Source of the DNA: Caulobacter sp.
GTDB taxonomy: Bacteria; Pseudomonadota; Alphaproteobacteria; Caulobacterales; Caulobacteraceae
Direction of reading: 5' to 3'
Length of the DNA stretch: 38,633 nt
Assembly: GCA_030678995.1 (NCBI GenBank)
Contig: JAUXTQ010000010.1
Coordinates: 1 to 38,633 of the forward strand
Shown: positions 1 through 9,721 of the stretch, piece after piece
Layout of the letters: the number at the start of each line of letters is the position of its first letter
How positions within the stretch are numbered: the stretch's first letter is position 1
Made by a program: the position numbers and the translations under genes
The notes under the pieces: model-generated
The model's input: only the letters and a program-made list of their open reading frames with translations
Database searches by the model: none
Told to the model about the DNA's origin: nothing

Positions 1-74
1 CGGGTTGGTCTTTGAAATGGTCTGAAGCACGCGGGCGCCGCCCTTTTGGGAGCCCTTTGGGAAACACGAGCGAT
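1..74 (+). other. Leader region upstream of rpsJ (partial)
   Basis: This is the only non-coding sequence before the first gene and it is cut by the window edge. It contains two small CCC/GGG hairpins (around 43-61) but no convincing promoter or S10-type L4-binding leader. In-frame codons upstream of the rpsJ ATG do not resemble S10, so they are treated as untranslated. Confidence 0.4.
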
Positions 75-383
<309 letters not shown>

Positions 384-397
384 GGAGCGTAACGACA

Positions 398-1192
398 ATG
401 ACTCTCCCCGCACAACGCACCGGCGTCATCGCCAAGAAGCTGGGCATGACCCGCTTCTTCGACGAAACCGGCCAGCATGTTCCGGTCACCGTGCTCAGCC
501 TCGAAGGCTGTCAGGTCACCGCCCAGCGCACCGTAGAGAAGGACGGCTACACCGCCCTCCAGCTCGGCGCCGGGGCCAAGAAGGCCAAGAACACCCCCAA
601 CGCCATGCGCGGCCACTTCGCCAAGGCTCAGGTCGAACCCAAGCGGGTCGTGGCCGAGTTCCGGATCGAGGAAGGCGCCATGATCGATGTCGGCGCTGAA
701 TTCACCGCCGACCACTTCATGCCCGGCCAGAAGGTCGACATTACCGGCACCACCGTCGGCAAGGGCTTCGCCGGCGCCATGAAGCGCTGGAACTTCGGCG
801 GCATGCGCGCCACCCACGGCGTCTCGGTCTCGCACCGGGCGCACGGGTCGACGGGTCAGCGCCAGGATCCGGGCAAGACCTTCGCCGGCAAGAAGATGGC
901 CGGTCACCTGGGCGTCGAAACCGTCACCACCATGAACCTCACGGTCTGGAAGGTGGATGTCGAGCGCGGCCTGATCCTTATCAAGGGCGCCGTCCCCGGC
1001 ACCGAGAATTCCTGGGTCAAGATCCGCGACGCGATCAAGAAGGCCGCTCCGGCCGACCTGCCGCGCCCCGGCGCGTTCCGCAAGTCGGGTGAGACGGCTG
1101 TCGCCGCCGCCCCCGCCGAGGAGCCGGTTGTCGAGGAAACGCAGGTCGATGAGGCCGCCGCTCCCGAAGCCACGCAAGAGGGCGCTGAATAA
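398..1192 (+). CDS. rplC: 50S ribosomal protein L3
   Basis: L3 is a primary 23S rRNA binder that nucleates 50S assembly and sends a loop toward the peptidyl-transferase centre. The 264-residue product opens with [13 protein letters not shown] and has the long loop with [29 protein letters not shown] and GQRQDPG; the last holds the glutamine region that PrmB methylates in other bacteria. It is longer than the roughly 210-residue E. coli protein because of an Ala/Glu-rich acidic tail of about 35 residues. Its TAA shares one base with the rplD ATG, implying translational coupling. Confidence 0.97.
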   Translation: MTLPAQRTGVIAKKLGMTRFFDETGQHVPVTVLSLEGCQVTAQRTVEKDGYTALQLGAGAKKAKNTPNAMRGHFAKAQVEPKRVVAEFRIEEGAMIDVGAEFTADHFMPGQKVDITGTTVGKGFAGAMKRWNFGGMRATHGVSVSHRAHGSTGQRQDPGKTFAGKKMAGHLGVETVTTMNLTVWKVDVERGLILIKGAVPGTENSWVKIRDAIKKAAPADLPRPGAFRKSGETAVAAAPAEEPVVEETQVDEAAAPEATQEGAE

Positions 1193-1830
1193 TGAAACTC
1201 GACGTCATCAAGCTTGACGGCGGCAAGGCCGGTTCGGTCGATCTCGACGACGCCATCTTTGGCATCGACGAGATCCGCGGGGACATCCTTCAGCGCGTCG
1301 TCACCTGGCAGCTGGCCAAGCGCCGCTCCGGCAACCACAAGATTCAGGTCCGCAACGAGGTCTCTCGTACGGGCAAGAAGATGTACAAGCAGAAGGGCAC
1401 CGGCGGCGCCCGTCACGGTTCGCGCCGTGCGGCCCAGTTCGTCGGCGGCGCCAAGGCCCACGGGCCGGTGGTCCGCAGCCACGAGTTCGGCCTGAACAAG
1501 AAGGTCCGCGCCCTGGCCCTGCGCCACGCGCTGTCTTCCAAGGCCAAGTCCGGCTCGCTGGTCGTCCTGGACGCCGCCGAGCTGACCGATCCCAAGACCG
1601 CCGGCCTGCGCGCCACGCTCGACAAGATGGGCCTCAAGAACGCCCTGATCATCGCCGGGCCGGAAGTGAACGCCAACTTCAAGCTGGCCGCTCGCAACAT
1701 TCCGAACATCGATGTGCTGCCGAACGCCGGCCTGAACGTCTACGACGTGCTGCGCCGCGGGACCCTGGTCCTGACCAAGGCCGCCGTCGAAGGCATCTCG
1801 GCCCGCTTTGCTGAGAAGGAAGCCGCCTGA
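1192..1830 (+). CDS. rplD: 50S ribosomal protein L4
   Basis: L4 lines the exit tunnel and in enterobacteria is also the autoregulator of the S10 operon. The 212-residue protein has the basic extended loop [18 protein letters not shown] (about 65-82) that reaches the tunnel constriction, followed by a C-terminal globular domain ([21 protein letters not shown]). It starts on the last base of the rplC stop, and its own TGA overlaps the rplW ATG by one base. Whether L4 represses this operon cannot be judged, because the leader is cut off. Confidence 0.97.
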   Translation: MKLDVIKLDGGKAGSVDLDDAIFGIDEIRGDILQRVVTWQLAKRRSGNHKIQVRNEVSRTGKKMYKQKGTGGARHGSRRAAQFVGGAKAHGPVVRSHEFGLNKKVRALALRHALSSKAKSGSLVVLDAAELTDPKTAGLRATLDKMGLKNALIIAGPEVNANFKLAARNIPNIDVLPNAGLNVYDVLRRGTLVLTKAAVEGISARFAEKEAA

Positions 1831-2126
1831 TGGCCGTCACCGCTCGCCATTACGACACCATCCTCTCGCCGGTGATCACCGAAAAGGCGACCTATCTGTC
1901 TGAACAGAACAAGGTCGTCTTCCGCGTGGCCGACACCGCGACGAAGGACGAGATCGCCGCCGCGGTCGAAGCGCTGTTCAAGGTCAAGGTGACCAAGGTC
2001 AACACCCTGAACGTCAAGGGCAAGACCAAGCGCTTCCGCGGTCGCGTCGGACACCGGTCCGACGTCAAGAAAGCCATCGTGACGCTGGCCGACGGCCAGT
2101 CGATCGACATCACGACGGGGCTCTAA
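1830..2126 (+). CDS. rplW: 50S ribosomal protein L23
   Basis: L23 sits at the exit of the ribosomal tunnel and is the docking point for trigger factor and SRP. The 98-residue protein shows the N-terminal signature [15 protein letters not shown] and the basic hairpin [20 protein letters not shown] followed by [11 protein letters not shown]. Length matches the bacterial family. Its start overlaps the rplD stop by one base and only 3 nt separate it from rplB. Confidence 0.97.
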   Translation: MAVTARHYDTILSPVITEKATYLSEQNKVVFRVADTATKDEIAAAVEALFKVKVTKVNTLNVKGKTKRFRGRVGHRSDVKKAIVTLADGQSIDITTGL

Positions 2127-2129
2127 GAG

Positions 2130-2969
2130 ATGGCTCTGAAACACTACAATCCGACGTCTCCCGGTCGCCGCAGCCTGGTGCTGATCGACCGCAGCGAGCT
2201 CCACAAGGGCCGCCCGGAGAAGTCGCTGGTCGAAGGTCTGACCAAGTCGGGCGGTCGTGGCGGCGGCGGCCGCATCGCGGTCCGTTTCCGCGGCGGCGGC
2301 GCCAAGCGCCTTTACCGCATGGTCGACTTCAAGCGTCGCAAGTGGAACATCGCCGCGACGGTCGAGCGCCTGGAGTACGATCCGAACCGGACCGCCTTCA
2401 TCGCCCTGATCAAGTACGCCGACGGCGAGCTGGCCTACATTCTCGCGCCGCAGCGCCTGAAGGTCGGCGACGAGGTCATCGCCTCCGAGAAGGTCGACGT
2501 GAAGCCGGGCAACGCCGCCCCGCTGAGCGGTCTGCCGATCGGCACGATCATCCACAACGTCGAACTCAAGCCCATGAAGGGCGGCCAGATCGCACGGTCG
2601 GCGGGCGGTTACGCCCAGCTGGTCGGTCGTGACGGCGGCTACGCCCAGATCCGTCTGGGTTCGGGCGAACTGCGGATGGTCCAGGACAGCTGCATGGCCA
2701 CGGTGGGCGCGGTGTCGAACCCCGACCACATGAACCAGGTTCTGGGCAAGGCCGGCCGCGTTCGTCACATGGGCTTCCGTCCGCACGTTCGCGGCGTGGC
2801 CATGAACCCGGTCGACCACCCGCACGGCGGCGGCGAAGGCCGCACCTCCGGCGGTCGTCACCCGGTGACGCCGGCCGGCAAGCCGACCAAGGGCGCCAAG
2901 ACCCGCACCAACAAGGCCACGGATAAATTCATCATCCGTTCGCGCCACAAAGCGAAGAAGGGCCGTTAA
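2130..2969 (+). CDS. rplB: 50S ribosomal protein L2
   Basis: L2 is needed for subunit association and contacts the peptidyl-transferase region. The 279-residue product contains the family's most conserved stretch [11 protein letters not shown] (about 228-238, including the conserved His near 230), preceded by [17 protein letters not shown] and followed by [16 protein letters not shown]. The N-terminal RNA-binding part has [17 protein letters not shown]. Both domains are complete and no irregularity is seen. rpsS follows after 3 nt. Confidence 0.98.
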   Translation: MALKHYNPTSPGRRSLVLIDRSELHKGRPEKSLVEGLTKSGGRGGGGRIAVRFRGGGAKRLYRMVDFKRRKWNIAATVERLEYDPNRTAFIALIKYADGELAYILAPQRLKVGDEVIASEKVDVKPGNAAPLSGLPIGTIIHNVELKPMKGGQIARSAGGYAQLVGRDGGYAQIRLGSGELRMVQDSCMATVGAVSNPDHMNQVLGKAGRVRHMGFRPHVRGVAMNPVDHPHGGGEGRTSGGRHPVTPAGKPTKGAKTRTNKATDKFIIRSRHKAKKGR

Positions 2970-2972
2970 CCC

Positions 2973-3251
2973 ATGACCCGTTCAGTCTGGAAGGGCCCGT
3001 TCGTCGACGGCTACCTGCTGAAGAAGGCGGAAACCGCGCAAGGCTCGGGCCGCAAGGACGTGATCAAGACCTGGTCGCGCCGATCCACGATCATGCCGCA
3101 GTTCGTCGGCCTGGTGTTCGGGGTCCACAACGGCCTCAAGCACGTGCCGGTGTCCGTGTCGGAAGACATGGTCGGCCACAAGCTGGGCGAGTTCGCGCCA
3201 ACGCGGAACTTCCCTGGCCACGCGGCCGACAAGAAGGCCAAGAGGAAGTAG
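2973..3251 (+). CDS. rpsS: 30S ribosomal protein S19
   Basis: S19 pairs with S13 in the 30S head near the A site and the intersubunit bridge. The 92-residue protein begins [17 protein letters not shown], has the core [20 protein letters not shown] and ends with the rRNA-binding segment [19 protein letters not shown]. Length is normal. The next gene, rplV, begins one base after its stop. Confidence 0.97.
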   Translation: MTRSVWKGPFVDGYLLKKAETAQGSGRKDVIKTWSRRSTIMPQFVGLVFGVHNGLKHVPVSVSEDMVGHKLGEFAPTRNFPGHAADKKAKRK

Positions 3252-3252
3252 C

Positions 3253-3633
3253 ATGTCGAAGAAAGCGAAAGCCCGTCGACTGCCCGCGACCGAGGTCCAG
3301 GCCAAGGTGCGCACGCTGCGCACCGGCGCCCGGAAGCTCAACCTCGTGGCCCAGTCGATCCGCGGCCTGAAGGTGCAGCGCGCTTTGAACGAACTCGAGT
3401 TCAGCCACAAGCGCATTGCCAAGGACGTCCGCAAGGCGCTCTACAGCGCCATTTCGAACGCCGAGAACAACCACAACCTCGACATCGACTCGCTCGTCGT
3501 GTCGGAGGCCTTCGTGGGCAAGAACCTGGTGATGAAGCGCTTCTCCGCCCGTGCGCGGGGCCGCTCGTCGCGCATCGAGAAACCGTTCAGCGAACTCACC
3601 ATCGTGGTTCGCGAACTGGGTGAGGCCGCCTGA
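3253..3633 (+). CDS. rplV: 50S ribosomal protein L22
   Basis: L22 spans the large subunit, and its extended beta-hairpin lines the nascent-chain tunnel, the region altered in some macrolide-resistant mutants of other bacteria. The 126-residue protein has the globular part [20 protein letters not shown] and the hairpin segment [20 protein letters not shown]. Its stop overlaps the rpsC ATG by one base. Nothing unusual is visible in the hairpin. Confidence 0.97.
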   Translation: MSKKAKARRLPATEVQAKVRTLRTGARKLNLVAQSIRGLKVQRALNELEFSHKRIAKDVRKALYSAISNAENNHNLDIDSLVVSEAFVGKNLVMKRFSARARGRSSRIEKPFSELTIVVRELGEAA

Positions 3634-4391
3634 TGGGTCAGAAAGTCAATCCGGTCGGGCTTCGGCTCGGCATCAACCGCACCTGGGACAGCCGCTGGTT
3701 CGCCGACGGCAAGGAGTACGGGCGTCTTCTCCATGAAGACATCAAGGTCCGCGCCCAGCTGAAGAAGCGCCTGTATCAGGCCGGCATCTCGCGGATCATC
3801 ATCGAGCGCCCACACAAGAAGTGCCGCGTGACCATCTATGCCGCGCGCCCCGGCGTGATCATCGGCAAGAAGGGCGCGGACATCGACAAGCTGCGCAAGG
3901 ACATCGCCGCCATGACCGGCGGCGAGGTTCACCTGAACATCGTCGAGATCCGCAAGCCTGAGACCGACGCCCAGCTGGTGGCCGAGAACATCGCCCAGCA
4001 GCTCGAGCGCCGCGTCGCCTTCCGTCGCGCCATGAAGCGCACCATGCAGTCGACCATGCGTCTGGGCGCCAAGGGCGTCCGGATCAACGTGTCCGGCCGT
4101 CTGGGCGGCGCCGAAATCGCGCGGATGGAATGGTACCGCGAAGGCCGCGTGCCGCTGCACACTCTGCGCGCCGACATCGACTACGGCTTCGCGGAAGCCA
4201 AGACCACCTACGGCATCATCGGCGTGAAGACCTGGATCTTCAAAGGCGAGGTGCTGGACCACGACCCGATGGCGCTGGACAAGCGTCTGGCCACCGAATC
4301 CGGCCCGGCCGGCGAAGGCGGCGGTCGTGACCGTGATGACCGTGGACCCCGCGGCCCGCGCCGCGACCGCGGTCCGCGAGCTGAGGCTTAA
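3633..4391 (+). CDS. rpsC: 30S ribosomal protein S3
   Basis: S3 forms part of the mRNA entry channel and its helicase centre. The 252-residue protein starts [20 protein letters not shown] and has a type II KH domain with the GxxG-type loop [12 protein letters not shown] (about 74-85), then the C-terminal domain (GLGG-type [31 protein letters not shown]). The last 25-30 residues form a low-complexity Arg/Gly/Asp/Pro tail that probably reaches the solvent side. rplP follows after 5 nt. Confidence 0.97.
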   Translation: MGQKVNPVGLRLGINRTWDSRWFADGKEYGRLLHEDIKVRAQLKKRLYQAGISRIIIERPHKKCRVTIYAARPGVIIGKKGADIDKLRKDIAAMTGGEVHLNIVEIRKPETDAQLVAENIAQQLERRVAFRRAMKRTMQSTMRLGAKGVRINVSGRLGGAEIARMEWYREGRVPLHTLRADIDYGFAEAKTTYGIIGVKTWIFKGEVLDHDPMALDKRLATESGPAGEGGGRDRDDRGPRGPRRDRGPRAEA

Positions 4392-4396
4392 CCGTC

Positions 4397-4828
4397 ATGC
4401 TGTCACCCAAGAAAACCAAGTACCGGAAGGCCTTCAAGGGCCGGATCCACGGCACGGCCAAGGGCGGCGCCCTGCTGAACTTCGGCTCCTATGGCCTCAA
4501 GGCCGTTGAGCCGGAGCGCATCACGGCGCGTCAGATCGAAGCGGCCCGCCGCGCGATCACCCGCCACATGAAGCGCCAGGGCCGCGTCTGGATCCGCATC
4601 TTCCCGGATCTGCCCGTCAGCGACAAGCCGGCCGAAGTCCGCATGGGCAAGGGCAAGGGCGCCGTCGACTACTGGGCCGCCCGCGTCCACCCCGGCCGCA
4701 TCATGTTCGAGATCGACGGCGTCGCCGACGATATCGCCCGTGACGCGCTCAAGCTTGGCGCCGCCAAGCTGCCGATCAAGACGCGCATCGTCGCCCGGAT
4801 CGATTCCGGCGTGGCCGCGGAGCACTAA
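4397..4828 (+). CDS. rplP: 50S ribosomal protein L16
   Basis: L16 lies at the base of the central protuberance and helps position A-site tRNA. The 143-residue protein begins [19 protein letters not shown] and has the conserved loop [19 protein letters not shown], whose arginine is the position hydroxylated by YcfD-type oxygenases in E. coli; no such enzyme is identified here. rpmC starts 2 nt downstream. Confidence 0.97.
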   Translation: MLSPKKTKYRKAFKGRIHGTAKGGALLNFGSYGLKAVEPERITARQIEAARRAITRHMKRQGRVWIRIFPDLPVSDKPAEVRMGKGKGAVDYWAARVHPGRIMFEIDGVADDIARDALKLGAAKLPIKTRIVARIDSGVAAEH

Positions 4829-4830
4829 AG

Positions 4831-5022
4831 ATGAAGATCGATGAAGTGCGGGGCTTTACCCCCGACCAACTCGCCGACGCCCTGCTGAACCTCAAGAAGG
4901 AGCAGTTCAACCTGCGCTTCCAGGCGGCCACGGGTCAGGTGGAAAAGACCCACCGCGTGAACGAGATCCGCAAGGATATCGCGCGGATCAAGACCGTGCT
5001 GCGCGCCAAGAAGGCGGCGTAA
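4831..5022 (+). CDS. rpmC: 50S ribosomal protein L29
   Basis: L29 is a small helical protein beside L23 at the tunnel exit. The 63-residue product shows the family's two-helix pattern: [20 protein letters not shown], then [20 protein letters not shown] with the terminal [14 protein letters not shown]. Size and position between rplP and rpsQ are as expected. A GGAG Shine-Dalgarno for rpsQ follows directly after the stop. Confidence 0.96.
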   Translation: MKIDEVRGFTPDQLADALLNLKKEQFNLRFQAATGQVEKTHRVNEIRKDIARIKTVLRAKKAA

Positions 5023-5032
5023 GGAGACCGAT

Positions 5033-5272
5033 ATGCCCAAACGTATTCTTGAAGGCGTGGTCGTCTCCGACAAGGGCGACAAGACGGTGATCGTGAAGGT
5101 CGAGCGGACCTTCCTGCATCCCCTGCTGAAGAAGACCGTACGCCGGTCGAAGAAGTATCACGCTCACGACGAAGCCAACGCCCACAAGGCCGGCGAGATC
5201 GTCAAGATCGTCGAGTGCGCGCCGAAGTCCAAACTGAAGACCTGGGAAGTCCTTCCCAAGGCCGTCAGCTAG
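5033..5272 (+). CDS. rpsQ: 30S ribosomal protein S17
   Basis: S17 is a primary 16S rRNA binder with an OB fold that helps assemble the 5' domain. The 79-residue protein contains [20 protein letters not shown] at its start and the conserved [11 protein letters not shown] (about 38-48), then [18 protein letters not shown]. It ends the S10 part of the cluster; 20 nt separate it from rplN, a wider gap than most upstream junctions, with an AGGTATTAAACC leader. Confidence 0.96.
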   Translation: MPKRILEGVVVSDKGDKTVIVKVERTFLHPLLKKTVRRSKKYHAHDEANAHKAGEIVKIVECAPKSKLKTWEVLPKAVS

Positions 5273-5292
5273 TTTCTGGAAGGTATTAAACC

Positions 5293-5661
5293 ATGATCCA
5301 GATGCAGACTAACCTGGAAGTCGCCGATAATTCGGGCGCGCGCCGGGTCATGTGCATCAAGGTGCTTGGCGGGGCCAAGCGCCGCTACGCACACGTTGGG
5401 GACAAGATCGTTGTCTCCGTGAAGGAAGCCATTCCGCGCGGCCGCGTGAAGAAGGGTGACGTGCTGCAGGCCATCGTGGTCCGCACGTCCTCGGCCATCA
5501 AGCGCAAGGACGGCTCGGTCATCCGCTTCGACAAGAACGCGGCGGTGATCGTCAACAAGCAGGCGGAGCCGATCGGCACGCGGATCTTCGGCCCGGTTCC
5601 CCGTGAACTGCGCGCCAAGAGCCACATGAAGATCATCTCCCTCGCGCCGGAGGTGCTGTAA
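5293..5661 (+). CDS. rplN: 50S ribosomal protein L14
   Basis: L14 sits on the intersubunit face and is the target of the silencing factor RsfS. The 122-residue protein starts [20 protein letters not shown] and has the conserved [20 protein letters not shown] and [20 protein letters not shown] segments. Length is exactly the usual bacterial size. Its TAA overlaps the rplX ATG by one base. It is the first gene of the spc-type block. Confidence 0.97.
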   Translation: MIQMQTNLEVADNSGARRVMCIKVLGGAKRRYAHVGDKIVVSVKEAIPRGRVKKGDVLQAIVVRTSSAIKRKDGSVIRFDKNAAVIVNKQAEPIGTRIFGPVPRELRAKSHMKIISLAPEVL

Positions 5662-5975
5662 TGGCGGCCAAGATCAAGAAGGGCGACCGCGTCGTCCTCC
5701 TCACCGGCAAGGACAAGGGCAAGACCGGTGACGTCGCGCGCGTGCTTCCCAAGGAAGACCGCGTCGTCGTCTCGGGCCTGAACATGGTCCAGCGCCACAC
5801 CAAGCCGACCCAGGCGGACCCGCAGGGCGGCATCAAACACAAGGAAGCGCCGGTGCACGTGTCGAACGTGGCCATCGTCGATTCCAAGGGCAAACCCACC
5901 CGCGTCGGCTTCCGCATGGACGGCGACAAGAAGGTGCGTTTCGCCAAGACCACGGGCGAGGCGATCAATGGCTGA
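5661..5975 (+). CDS. rplX: 50S ribosomal protein L24
   Basis: L24 is an assembly initiator that binds the 5' end of 23S rRNA. The 104-residue protein has an N-terminal KOW motif ([20 protein letters not shown], about 4-23) and the segment [20 protein letters not shown] typical of the family. Its last 8 bases overlap the start of rplE in another frame, the largest overlap in the ribosomal block, which suggests strict translational coupling with L5. Confidence 0.97.
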   Translation: MAAKIKKGDRVVLLTGKDKGKTGDVARVLPKEDRVVVSGLNMVQRHTKPTQADPQGGIKHKEAPVHVSNVAIVDSKGKPTRVGFRMDGDKKVRFAKTTGEAING

Positions 5976-6525
5976 TCAAGCTTACGAACCCCGGATGAAG
6001 ACCATCTATCGTGAGCGCATCCGCGCCACGATGAAGGAACAGTTCGGCTATTCCAACGAGATGCAGGTCCCCAAGCTGGACAAGATCGTCCTGAACATGG
6101 GCATCGGCGAAGCCGTGGCGGACTCCAAGAAGGCCGCCGCCGCGATGAAGGACCTGGCTGCGATCGCCGGCCAGAAGCCGGTCGGCACCAAGGCCCGTCT
6201 CTCGGTGGCCCAGTTCAAGATCCGTGAGGGCATGACGATCGGCGCCAAGGTCACCCTGCGCGCCGACCGGATGTACGAGTTCCTCGACCGTCTGATCACC
6301 ATCGCTCTGCCGCGGGTGAGGGACTTCCGGGGTCTCAACGGCAAGAGCTTCGACGGCCGTGGCAACTTTGCCATGGGCCTGAAGGAGCACATCGTGTTCC
6401 CGGAAATCAACTACGACCAGATCGACCAGATCTGGGGCATGGACATCATCGTCTGCACCACTGCGAAGACCGACGACGAAGCGCGCGCGCTTCTCAAGGA
6501 ATTCCAGTTCCCGTTCACCGCGTAA
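5968..6525 (+). CDS. rplE: 50S ribosomal protein L5
   Basis: L5 binds 5S rRNA with L18 and contacts P-site tRNA in the central protuberance. The 185-residue protein includes [38 protein letters not shown] and the C-terminal [20 protein letters not shown]. Only [18 protein letters not shown] precedes the first core motif, normal for the family. It starts inside rplX; rpsN follows after 21 nt with a GGAAAG ribosome-binding site. Confidence 0.97.
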   Translation: MADQAYEPRMKTIYRERIRATMKEQFGYSNEMQVPKLDKIVLNMGIGEAVADSKKAAAAMKDLAAIAGQKPVGTKARLSVAQFKIREGMTIGAKVTLRADRMYEFLDRLITIALPRVRDFRGLNGKSFDGRGNFAMGLKEHIVFPEINYDQIDQIWGMDIIVCTTAKTDDEARALLKEFQFPFTA

Positions 6526-6546
6526 CGGACGGGAAGGAAAGAACAC

Positions 6547-6852
6547 ATGGCCAAGAAAAGCGCCGTCAACCGTAACGAGATGGTCAAGAAGCTCGTCAAG
6601 CAGTACGCCGCCAAGCGCGCCGCGCTGAAGGCAACCGCCAATGACGAGACCTTGCCGCTCGAAGAACGTTTCGATGCCCGACTCAAGCTCGCGAAGCTGC
6701 CGCGCAACTCCGCCGCGAACCGCATCCGTAACCGGTGCGAGATCACGGGGCGTCCGCGCGCCTACTATCGCAAGCTGAGGATGAGCCGGATCGCCCTGCG
6801 TGAGCTTGGCTCCGCCGGTCTGATCCCCGGCCTCGTCAAGTCGAGCTGGTAA
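6547..6852 (+). CDS. rpsN: 30S ribosomal protein S14, zinc-independent form
   Basis: S14 binds the 30S head next to S3 and S19. This 101-residue version has the C-terminal core [20 protein letters not shown] but lacks the two CxxC pairs of the short zinc-binding paralogue; only one cysteine is visible. It is therefore the long, zinc-independent class typical of proteobacteria. It lies between rplE and rpsH, 15 nt before the latter. Confidence 0.97.
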   Translation: MAKKSAVNRNEMVKKLVKQYAAKRAALKATANDETLPLEERFDARLKLAKLPRNSAANRIRNRCEITGRPRAYYRKLRMSRIALRELGSAGLIPGLVKSSW

Positions 6853-6867
6853 GGGAGGGTCTGCATC

Positions 6868-7263
6868 ATGGTCAACGACCCCATTGGCGATATGATCGCC
6901 CGCATCAAGAACGCCGCCATGCGCAAGCGGGCGAAGGTTTCCACCCCGGCCTCGAAGATGCGCGCGCGCGTCCTCGATGTGCTGGCCGGCGAGGGCTACA
7001 TCCGTGGCTACGCCCTGGTGCAGAAGCCTGGCGCGTTCCCTGAATTCGAGATCGAGCTCAAGTACTTCGACAACGAGCCCGTGATCGTCGAGATTTCCCG
7101 CGTGTCCAAGCCTGGCCGCCGGGTCTACTCCGCGATCAAGGACCTGAAGCCGATCAAGAACGGCCTGGGCATCTCGATCCTGTCGACGCCCAAGGGCGTC
7201 ATGTCCGACACCGCCGCCCGCGACGCCAATGTCGGCGGCGAAGTGCTCTGCAGGGTCTACTAA
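6868..7263 (+). CDS. rpsH: 30S ribosomal protein S8
   Basis: S8 binds helix 21 of 16S rRNA, and in E. coli it represses the spc operon by binding the rplE mRNA region. The 131-residue protein starts [20 protein letters not shown] and ends with the RNA-binding [20 protein letters not shown] segment. Whether S8 autoregulates this operon is unknown; no obvious helix-21 mimic was recognised around rplE by eye. rplF begins 1 nt after the stop. Confidence 0.97.
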   Translation: MVNDPIGDMIARIKNAAMRKRAKVSTPASKMRARVLDVLAGEGYIRGYALVQKPGAFPEFEIELKYFDNEPVIVEISRVSKPGRRVYSAIKDLKPIKNGLGISILSTPKGVMSDTAARDANVGGEVLCRVY

Positions 7264-7264
7264 G

Positions 7265-7798
7265 ATGAGCCGCATTGGAAAGAAGACCGTTCCGGTGCCC
7301 GCAGGGGTCACCGTCACGCTCGAAGGCCAGACGGTCACGGTGAAGGGCCCCAAGGGGCAGCTCGCCTGGACCATCGTCGACGAGATCGAGGTCAAGCAGG
7401 ACGGCGGCGAGCTCACCCTCACGCCGCGCAACGAGACCACCCGCGCCAGGTCGATGTGGGGTCTCTCCCGCACCCTGGTGGCCAACATGGTCCAGGGCGT
7501 CACCCAGGGCTTCGAGGAAACCCTCGAACTGGTGGGCGTCGGCTATCGCGCCGCGATGAAGGGTTCCGACCTTTCGCTGCAGCTCGGCTTCAGCCACGAC
7601 GTCGAAATCCCGGCTCCGGCCGGCGTGACCTTCATCGTGCCCAAGCAGACTGAAGTGAAAATCGCCGGCATCGACAAGCAGCTGGTCGGTGAAACCGCGG
7701 CCAAGATCCGCCGCATCCGTCCGCCGGAGCCCTACAAGGGCAAGGGCGTGCGGTATGCGGGCGAAAAGGTCCGCCGCAAGGAAGGCAAGAAGAAGTAG
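7265..7798 (+). CDS. rplF: 50S ribosomal protein L6
   Basis: L6 lies near the sarcin-ricin loop and the GTPase-associated centre. The 177-residue protein begins [20 protein letters not shown] and has the two repeated L6 folds; the C-terminal one ends in [20 protein letters not shown], a family hallmark. An in-frame codon 36 nt upstream would lie inside rpsH and adds non-family residues, so the ATG at 7265 is chosen. rplR starts 2 nt after the stop. Confidence 0.97.
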   Translation: MSRIGKKTVPVPAGVTVTLEGQTVTVKGPKGQLAWTIVDEIEVKQDGGELTLTPRNETTRARSMWGLSRTLVANMVQGVTQGFEETLELVGVGYRAAMKGSDLSLQLGFSHDVEIPAPAGVTFIVPKQTEVKIAGIDKQLVGETAAKIRRIRPPEPYKGKGVRYAGEKVRRKEGKKK

Positions 7799-7800
7799 TC

Positions 7801-8157
7801 ATGGCGCTCTCTCCTCGCGAATCTCACGTGCGCCGCGCCCAGCGGACGCGCACGCGCCTCAAGGCGCTGTCGAACGGCCGTCCGCGTCTGTCGGTCTTCC
7901 GCTCGAGCAAGAACATCTACGCCCAGATCATCGACGACGAACGTGGCGTGACCCTGGCATCTGCTTCGACGCTGGAAGGCGACAAGAAGATCAAGGGCGC
8001 GGACAAGGACGCCGCCGCCCTGGTGGGCAAGCTCGTCGCCGAACGGGCGATCGAAAAGGGCGTCAAGGACGTCGTCTTCGATCGCGGCGGCTTCATCTAT
8101 CACGGCCGGATCAAGGCGCTGGCGGATGCCGCGCGTGAAGCCGGTTTGAACTTCTAA
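7801..8157 (+). CDS. rplR: 50S ribosomal protein L18
   Basis: L18 delivers 5S rRNA to the large subunit together with L5. The 118-residue protein shows the basic N terminus [20 protein letters not shown], the segment [20 protein letters not shown] and the terminal [20 protein letters not shown], which is diagnostic of L18. Size is typical. A 13-nt gap leads to rpsE. Confidence 0.97.
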   Translation: MALSPRESHVRRAQRTRTRLKALSNGRPRLSVFRSSKNIYAQIIDDERGVTLASASTLEGDKKIKGADKDAAALVGKLVAERAIEKGVKDVVFDRGGFIYHGRIKALADAAREAGLNF

Positions 8158-8170
8158 GGGAACCCAGCAG

Positions 8171-8779
8171 ATGGCTCGTGAACCCCGCAGTGGTGGTGGT
8201 GGCGGCGAAGGCCGGAACCGCCGGGACCGCAACGCCCCGACCGACGATCGCGCTGACAGCGACATCGTCGAGAAGCTGGTGCACATCAACCGCGTCGCCG
8301 CCACTGTGAAGGGTGGCCGTCGCTTCAGCTTCGCCGCCCTCATGATCGTCGGCGACCAGAAGGGCCGCGTCGGCTACGGTCATGGCAAGGCGCGCGAAGT
8401 GCCCGAAGCCATCCGCAAGGCGACCGAAGAAGCCAAGAAGACGATGATCCGCGTTCCGCTTCGCGAATCCCGCACGCTGCACCACGACGGCAACGGCCGT
8501 TGGGGCGCCGGCAAGGTGATGGTCCGCGCGGCGCCTCCGGGCACCGGCGTCATCGCCGGCGGTCCGATGCGCGCGGTGCTGGAAACCCTCGGCGTCCAGG
8601 ACGTCGTGGGCAAGTCCACCGGCTCGTCCAACCCCTACAACATGGTCCGCGCCACGTTCGAGGCGCTCAAGGCCCAGTCCTCGCCCCGCCAGATCGCCGC
8701 CAAACGCGGCAAGAAGGTCAGCGATGTCCTGGGCCGTCGGGCCGACGGCGCTTCCGCGCCGGACGCGATCGAGGGCTAG
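8171..8779 (+). CDS. rpsE: 30S ribosomal protein S5
   Basis: S5 lies at the mRNA entry site and affects decoding accuracy. The 202-residue protein has an N-terminal dsRBD-like fold (VNRV-type [20 protein letters not shown], then [20 protein letters not shown]) and the C-terminal domain with [20 protein letters not shown] and [20 protein letters not shown]. It is about 35 residues longer than E. coli S5, mainly because of a Gly/Arg/Asp-rich low-complexity N terminus. rpmD follows after 3 nt. Confidence 0.97.
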   Translation: MAREPRSGGGGGEGRNRRDRNAPTDDRADSDIVEKLVHINRVAATVKGGRRFSFAALMIVGDQKGRVGYGHGKAREVPEAIRKATEEAKKTMIRVPLRESRTLHHDGNGRWGAGKVMVRAAPPGTGVIAGGPMRAVLETLGVQDVVGKSTGSSNPYNMVRATFEALKAQSSPRQIAAKRGKKVSDVLGRRADGASAPDAIEG

Positions 8780-8782
8780 ATC

Positions 8783-8968
8783 ATGGCTGAGAAGAAAACC
8801 GTCACCGTCCGCCAGACGGCCAGTCCGCTGCGCCGCAAGGGCGACCAGCGCGCCACCCTGTCGGGCCTCGGCCTGAACAAGATCGGCCGCACGCGCACCC
8901 TGGAAGACACGCCGTCGATCCGCGGGATGATCGCCAAGGTCGCCCACATGGTTGAGGTCGTGGACTAA
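8783..8968 (+). CDS. rpmD: 50S ribosomal protein L30
   Basis: L30 is a small peripheral large-subunit protein. The 61-residue product contains [20 protein letters not shown] and the conserved [20 protein letters not shown], ending in [10 protein letters not shown]. It is complete and normal in size. It is followed by a 174-bp gap holding a folded repeat, the only long spacer inside the spc block. Confidence 0.96.
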   Translation: MAEKKTVTVRQTASPLRRKGDQRATLSGLGLNKIGRTRTLEDTPSIRGMIAKVAHMVEVVD

Positions 8969-8974
8969 GGACTT

Positions 8975-9087
8975 CTCCCTCCCTTTTATGGGGAGGGAAG
9001 GCCGGCTTGCCGGCCAGGGTGGGGGAGTGGCTCACCTCCCCACCCGGTCCCTTCGGGACCACCCTCCCCATAAAGGGGAGGGAGACA
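8975..9087. repeat. 113-bp folded repeat element inside the spc operon
   Basis: The ends are near-perfect 23-bp inverted arms (8975-8997 and 9065-9087; one mismatch by eye). Inside are a GGCCGGC/GCCGGCC hairpin (9000-9015), a GGGTGGGGGAG / CTCCCCACCC pairing (from about 9017) and a GGTCCC/GGGACC hairpin with TTC loop (9046-9060). RNA or single-stranded DNA could fold into a cloverleaf. It lacks coding capacity and looks like a REP or miniature non-autonomous element. It lies between rpmD and rplO, so it must be tolerated within an essential transcript. Confidence 0.8.
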
Positions 9088-9142
9088 AAAATTCGCCGAG
9101 TCCGGACCCGTCCGGGCGCCAGATCTCCAAGGAGAGGCACAT

Positions 9143-9640
9143 ATGACCAAGCTCAATGAACTCGCGCCCCGCGAGGGCTCCACCAAGAACCGCATGCGCG
9201 TCGGCCGTGGCCCGGGTTCGGGCAAGGGCAAGACCGCCGGTCGCGGTGTGAAGGGCCAGAAGGCCCGTTCGGGCGTCGCCCTCGGCGGCTTCGAAGGCGG
9301 CCAGATGCCGCTGCACATGCGCATGCCCAAGCGCGGCTTCAACAACCCGTTCGCCAAGAAGCTGGTGGAAGTGAACTTCTGGCGTATCGAGCAGGCCATC
9401 GCGGCCAAGAAGCTCGATCCGAAGAAGGCCATCGACGCCGAGGTCCTGCTGGCCGCCGGCGTCATTCGCCGCAAGCTCGACGGGGTCAAGCTGCTGGCCA
9501 AGGGCGAACTGACCTCGAAGATCGAGATCACCGTCTATCACGCTTCGGCGACGGCCCAGGCCGCCGTGGAGAAGGCCGGCGGCAAGCTGACCCTCACCCG
9601 TCCGGCCAAGGTCGAAGTCGACGCTGAAGCCAAGGCCTGA
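9143..9640 (+). CDS. rplO: 50S ribosomal protein L15
   Basis: L15 is a late-assembly protein that reaches deep into 23S rRNA. The 165-residue protein has the glycine-rich basic N-terminal extension [20 protein letters not shown] (about 20-39), then [20 protein letters not shown] and a globular C terminus ending in [16 protein letters not shown] strong Shine-Dalgarno (AAGGAGAGG, from 9129) supports the ATG at 9143 despite the repeat upstream. Confidence 0.97.
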   Translation: MTKLNELAPREGSTKNRMRVGRGPGSGKGKTAGRGVKGQKARSGVALGGFEGGQMPLHMRMPKRGFNNPFAKKLVEVNFWRIEQAIAAKKLDPKKAIDAEVLLAAGVIRRKLDGVKLLAKGELTSKIEITVYHASATAQAAVEKAGGKLTLTRPAKVEVDAEAKA

Positions 9641-9650
9641 TCCAGATCGA

Positions 9651-9682
9651 GACGGCGCCCGGTGACAACGCCCTGCGCCGTC
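9651..9682 (+). promoter_or_regulatory. Hairpin between rplO and secY
   Basis: GACGGCGC (9651-9658) and GCGCCGTC (9675-9682) form perfect 8-bp arms around a 16-nt loop in the 81-nt rplO-secY gap. No T-run follows, so it is not a clear intrinsic terminator. It could be a processing or stability element setting secY expression relative to ribosomal proteins; that role is inferred. Confidence 0.45.
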
Positions 9683-9721
9683 CCTATTTGTGACCCTCAT
9701 TAAAGAGTCGCGGGGACCTAC

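Noticed and set aside
1..74. S10-leader (L4-responsive) RNA before rpsJ
   Set aside because: Only 74 nt are visible and no matching multi-stem structure can be drawn.
5965..7503. 512-codon minus-strand open frame opposite rplE-rplF
   Set aside because: It covers four well-conserved plus-strand ribosomal genes and has no recognisable motifs.
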